Assembly: GCA_018268085.1 (NCBI GenBank)
Contig: JAFDXE010000011.1
Location: 1 to 64,000 of the forward strand
DNA length: 64,000 nt
DNA from: Bacteroidota bacterium
GTDB lineage: Bacteria > Bacteroidota > Bacteroidia > Chitinophagales > Chitinophagaceae
Direction: 5' to 3'
The translations under genes were made by a program, and so were the position numbers. A model generated the notes under the pieces. The model did not search any database and was not told where the DNA came from. It saw only the letters and a program-made list of their open reading frames with translations. Below are positions 62,741-64,000 of the stretch, piece after piece. The stretch's first letter is position 1, and each line of letters starts with the position of its first letter.

Positions 62741-64000
62741 TTAATCGCCCCAGATTTCTTCTTTTCCTTCCAGCCACTGCTTCACCAGGTTGGTAGTAAC
62801 CGATTTCGGGCGCTCGAGTGGGAAACCCAAAGCCCTGTCCCAACACAAACTTGCCAGCACGCCTAACGCCCTCGATACCCCAAATAACACGGTATAAAAT
62901 TCATACTCCTGCATTCCGTAATGTACCAGCAATGCACCACTGTGTGCATCCACATTCGGCCACGGGTTTTTAATTTTCGCAATCGACTGTAAAATCGGCG
63001 GCACTGCTTCATAAATATTCCACACCGTTTGAACCAACGGATCATCCGGCATATGTTTCTTACCAAATTCCATCTGTGCCGTAAAACGTGGATCTGTTTT
63101 ACGCAATACCGCATGCCCGTATCCCGGCACCACTTTTCCTTCACTCAAAGTCTTCTTCACATATTCTTCGATTTGCGCTTTTGTTGGTGCATCTGAACCA
63201 ATCTGTTCACGCAGTTCAAAAATCCATTTTATAACTTCCTGGTTGGCCAATCCATGCAAAGGACCGGCGAGCCCGTTCATACCGGCAGCAAAACTCAGGT
63301 AAGGATCACTCAATGCGGATCCTACCAGGTGCGTTGTATGTGCGGAAACATTACCTCCTTCATGATCTGCATGAATCACCATATATAAACGCATCAGTTC
63401 TTTAAATCCTTCATCTTCATACCCCATCATGTGGGCAAAATTTCCGGCCCAATCGAGTAAACCATTTGGCTGAATATGCTCCCCGTTCTTATACTTACGG
63501 CGATAGATATACGCAGCTATTCTCGGCAACCTTGCTATCAGGTCCATTGAATCATCAAACACCGCATCCCAGTAATCTTTCTTGCTCATTCCCTTTGCAT
63601 ACCTTTTTGCAAACTGGCTCTCCGTCTGCAGCGCCATAATAGCAACTACAAACTGCGTCATCGGGTGTGTAGAAACAGGCAATGCTTCAATCGTGGCAAA
63701 TACATGGTTGGGTACATGGCTTCTGCGCTGCCAAACACTGCTCAGGTGTTGCACATTCTCATCTGTTGGCAATTCTCCCAGCAACATCAGGAAAAATAAT
63801 CCTTCAGGCAAAGGTTCCGAACCATGCTGCGCTTTCGGGAGCTTTTCCCTCAGCTCAGGAATTGAATACCCCCTGAAGCGAATACCATCCTGCGCATCCA
63901 GCAATGAAGTTTCCGTAACCAAACCCGTCATCCCACGCATGCCCTGGTAAATCTGGCTCAGCGTTACTTCCCCGATCTTCTTTTCCCCATGTGCCTTTAA
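62741..64000 (-). CDS. gltA: Citrate synthase, eukaryote-like type (5' end outside window)
   Basis: Condenses oxaloacetate and acetyl-CoA at the start of the TCA cycle. The visible frame covers about 419 residues and stays open through base 64000, so the start is outside the window; the internal ATG at 63940 is not the start. Catalytic elements: [15 protein letters not shown] (His), [16 protein letters not shown] (His), and [10 protein letters not shown] (Asp). The sequence, including [13 protein letters not shown] and [10 protein letters not shown]...[12 protein letters not shown], is much closer in pattern to mitochondrial citrate synthase than to the hexameric GltA of E. coli. Confidence 0.96.
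   Translation of the reverse strand, partial: LKAHGEKKIGEVTLSQIYQGMRGMTGLVTETSLLDAQDGIRFRGYSIPELREKLPKAQHGSEPLPEGLFFLMLLGELPTDENVQHLSSVWQRRSHVPNHVFATIEALPVSTHPMTQFVVAIMALQTESQFAKRYAKGMSKKDYWDAVFDDSMDLIARLPRIAAYIYRRKYKNGEHIQPNGLLDWAGNFAHMMGYEDEGFKELMRLYMVIHADHEGGNVSAHTTHLVGSALSDPYLSFAAGMNGLAGPLHGLANQEVIKWIFELREQIGSDAPTKAQIEEYVKKTLSEGKVVPGYGHAVLRKTDPRFTAQMEFGKKHMPDDPLVQTVWNIYEAVPPILQSIAKIKNPWPNVDAHSGALLVHYGMQEYEFYTVLFGVSRALGVLASLCWDRALGFPLERPKSVTTNLVKQWLEGKEEIWGD

Overview
The window looks like chromosome of a member of the Bacteroidota, most likely family Chitinophagaceae. The evidence is two SusC/SusD outer-membrane uptake loci, a YcbB-type L,D-transpeptidase lipoprotein, an OmpA protein with thrombospondin type 3 repeats, DUF3667 and other small Bacteroidota families, low GC, weak Shine-Dalgarno sequences, and several TAnnTTTG boxes (the Bacteroidota -7 element) ahead of genes. 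The genus is not resolved. No phage, IS element or CRISPR array was seen.

Layout. 0.2-5.8 kb: housekeeping genes murB, priA and plsC on the minus strand, then rplU-rpmA and a tiny Lys/Ala-rich histone-H1-like protein on the plus strand, ending in a strong terminator. 5.9-11.5 kb: a PolX-PHP protein whose polymerase active site appears lost, three related REP-type hairpins, and a very large NtrY-like sensor kinase. 11.5-17.3 kb: mazG, a DUF3667 membrane protein, a secreted YD-like protein, a compact operon of ECF sigma factor, putative anti-sigma and CnrX/Spy-like sensor, and two small hypotheticals. 17.5-26 kb: envelope genes (exported amidohydrolase with a TolB propeller, OmpA, RlpA-like, L,D-transpeptidase, lpxB). 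26.2-28.3 kb: a secreted MsrB followed by a cytochrome b and a molybdopterin enzyme, resembling a periplasmic methionine-sulfoxide repair set.

28.3-39.7 kb holds the centrepiece, a purine-degradation island. A guanine deaminase (+) faces an eight-gene minus-strand operon: xdhA, xdhB, allantoinase, allantoicase, membrane urate oxidase PuuD with its own cytochrome c, a fused OHCU decarboxylase/HIU hydrolase (allantoin synthase), a CitE/malate-synthase-like protein of uncharacterised type, and xdhC. Together they would take guanine or xanthine through urate and allantoin to ureidoglycolate and urea. No ureidoglycolate lyase, classical malate synthase, urease or recognisable purine permease is present. 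The CitE-like protein and an adjacent unknown membrane protein are the natural candidates for unassigned steps.

39.7-46.3 kb carries an unknown membrane protein, an EamA exporter, a LOG-family hydrolase, a MocR-type regulator, a GNAT, ilvE and a DinB protein. 46.4-59.8 kb contains two SusC/SusD loci transcribed away from each other, with a LytS/LytTR two-component pair between them and a 9-bp inverted repeat in each flanking intergenic region. 60-64 kb has two Cys-rich secreted proteins, tRNA-Ala(GGC) beside a decayed tRNA copy that shares its terminator, a divergent HxlR regulator/NmrA reductase pair with operator-like repeats, and a eukaryote-like citrate synthase that runs off the window edge.
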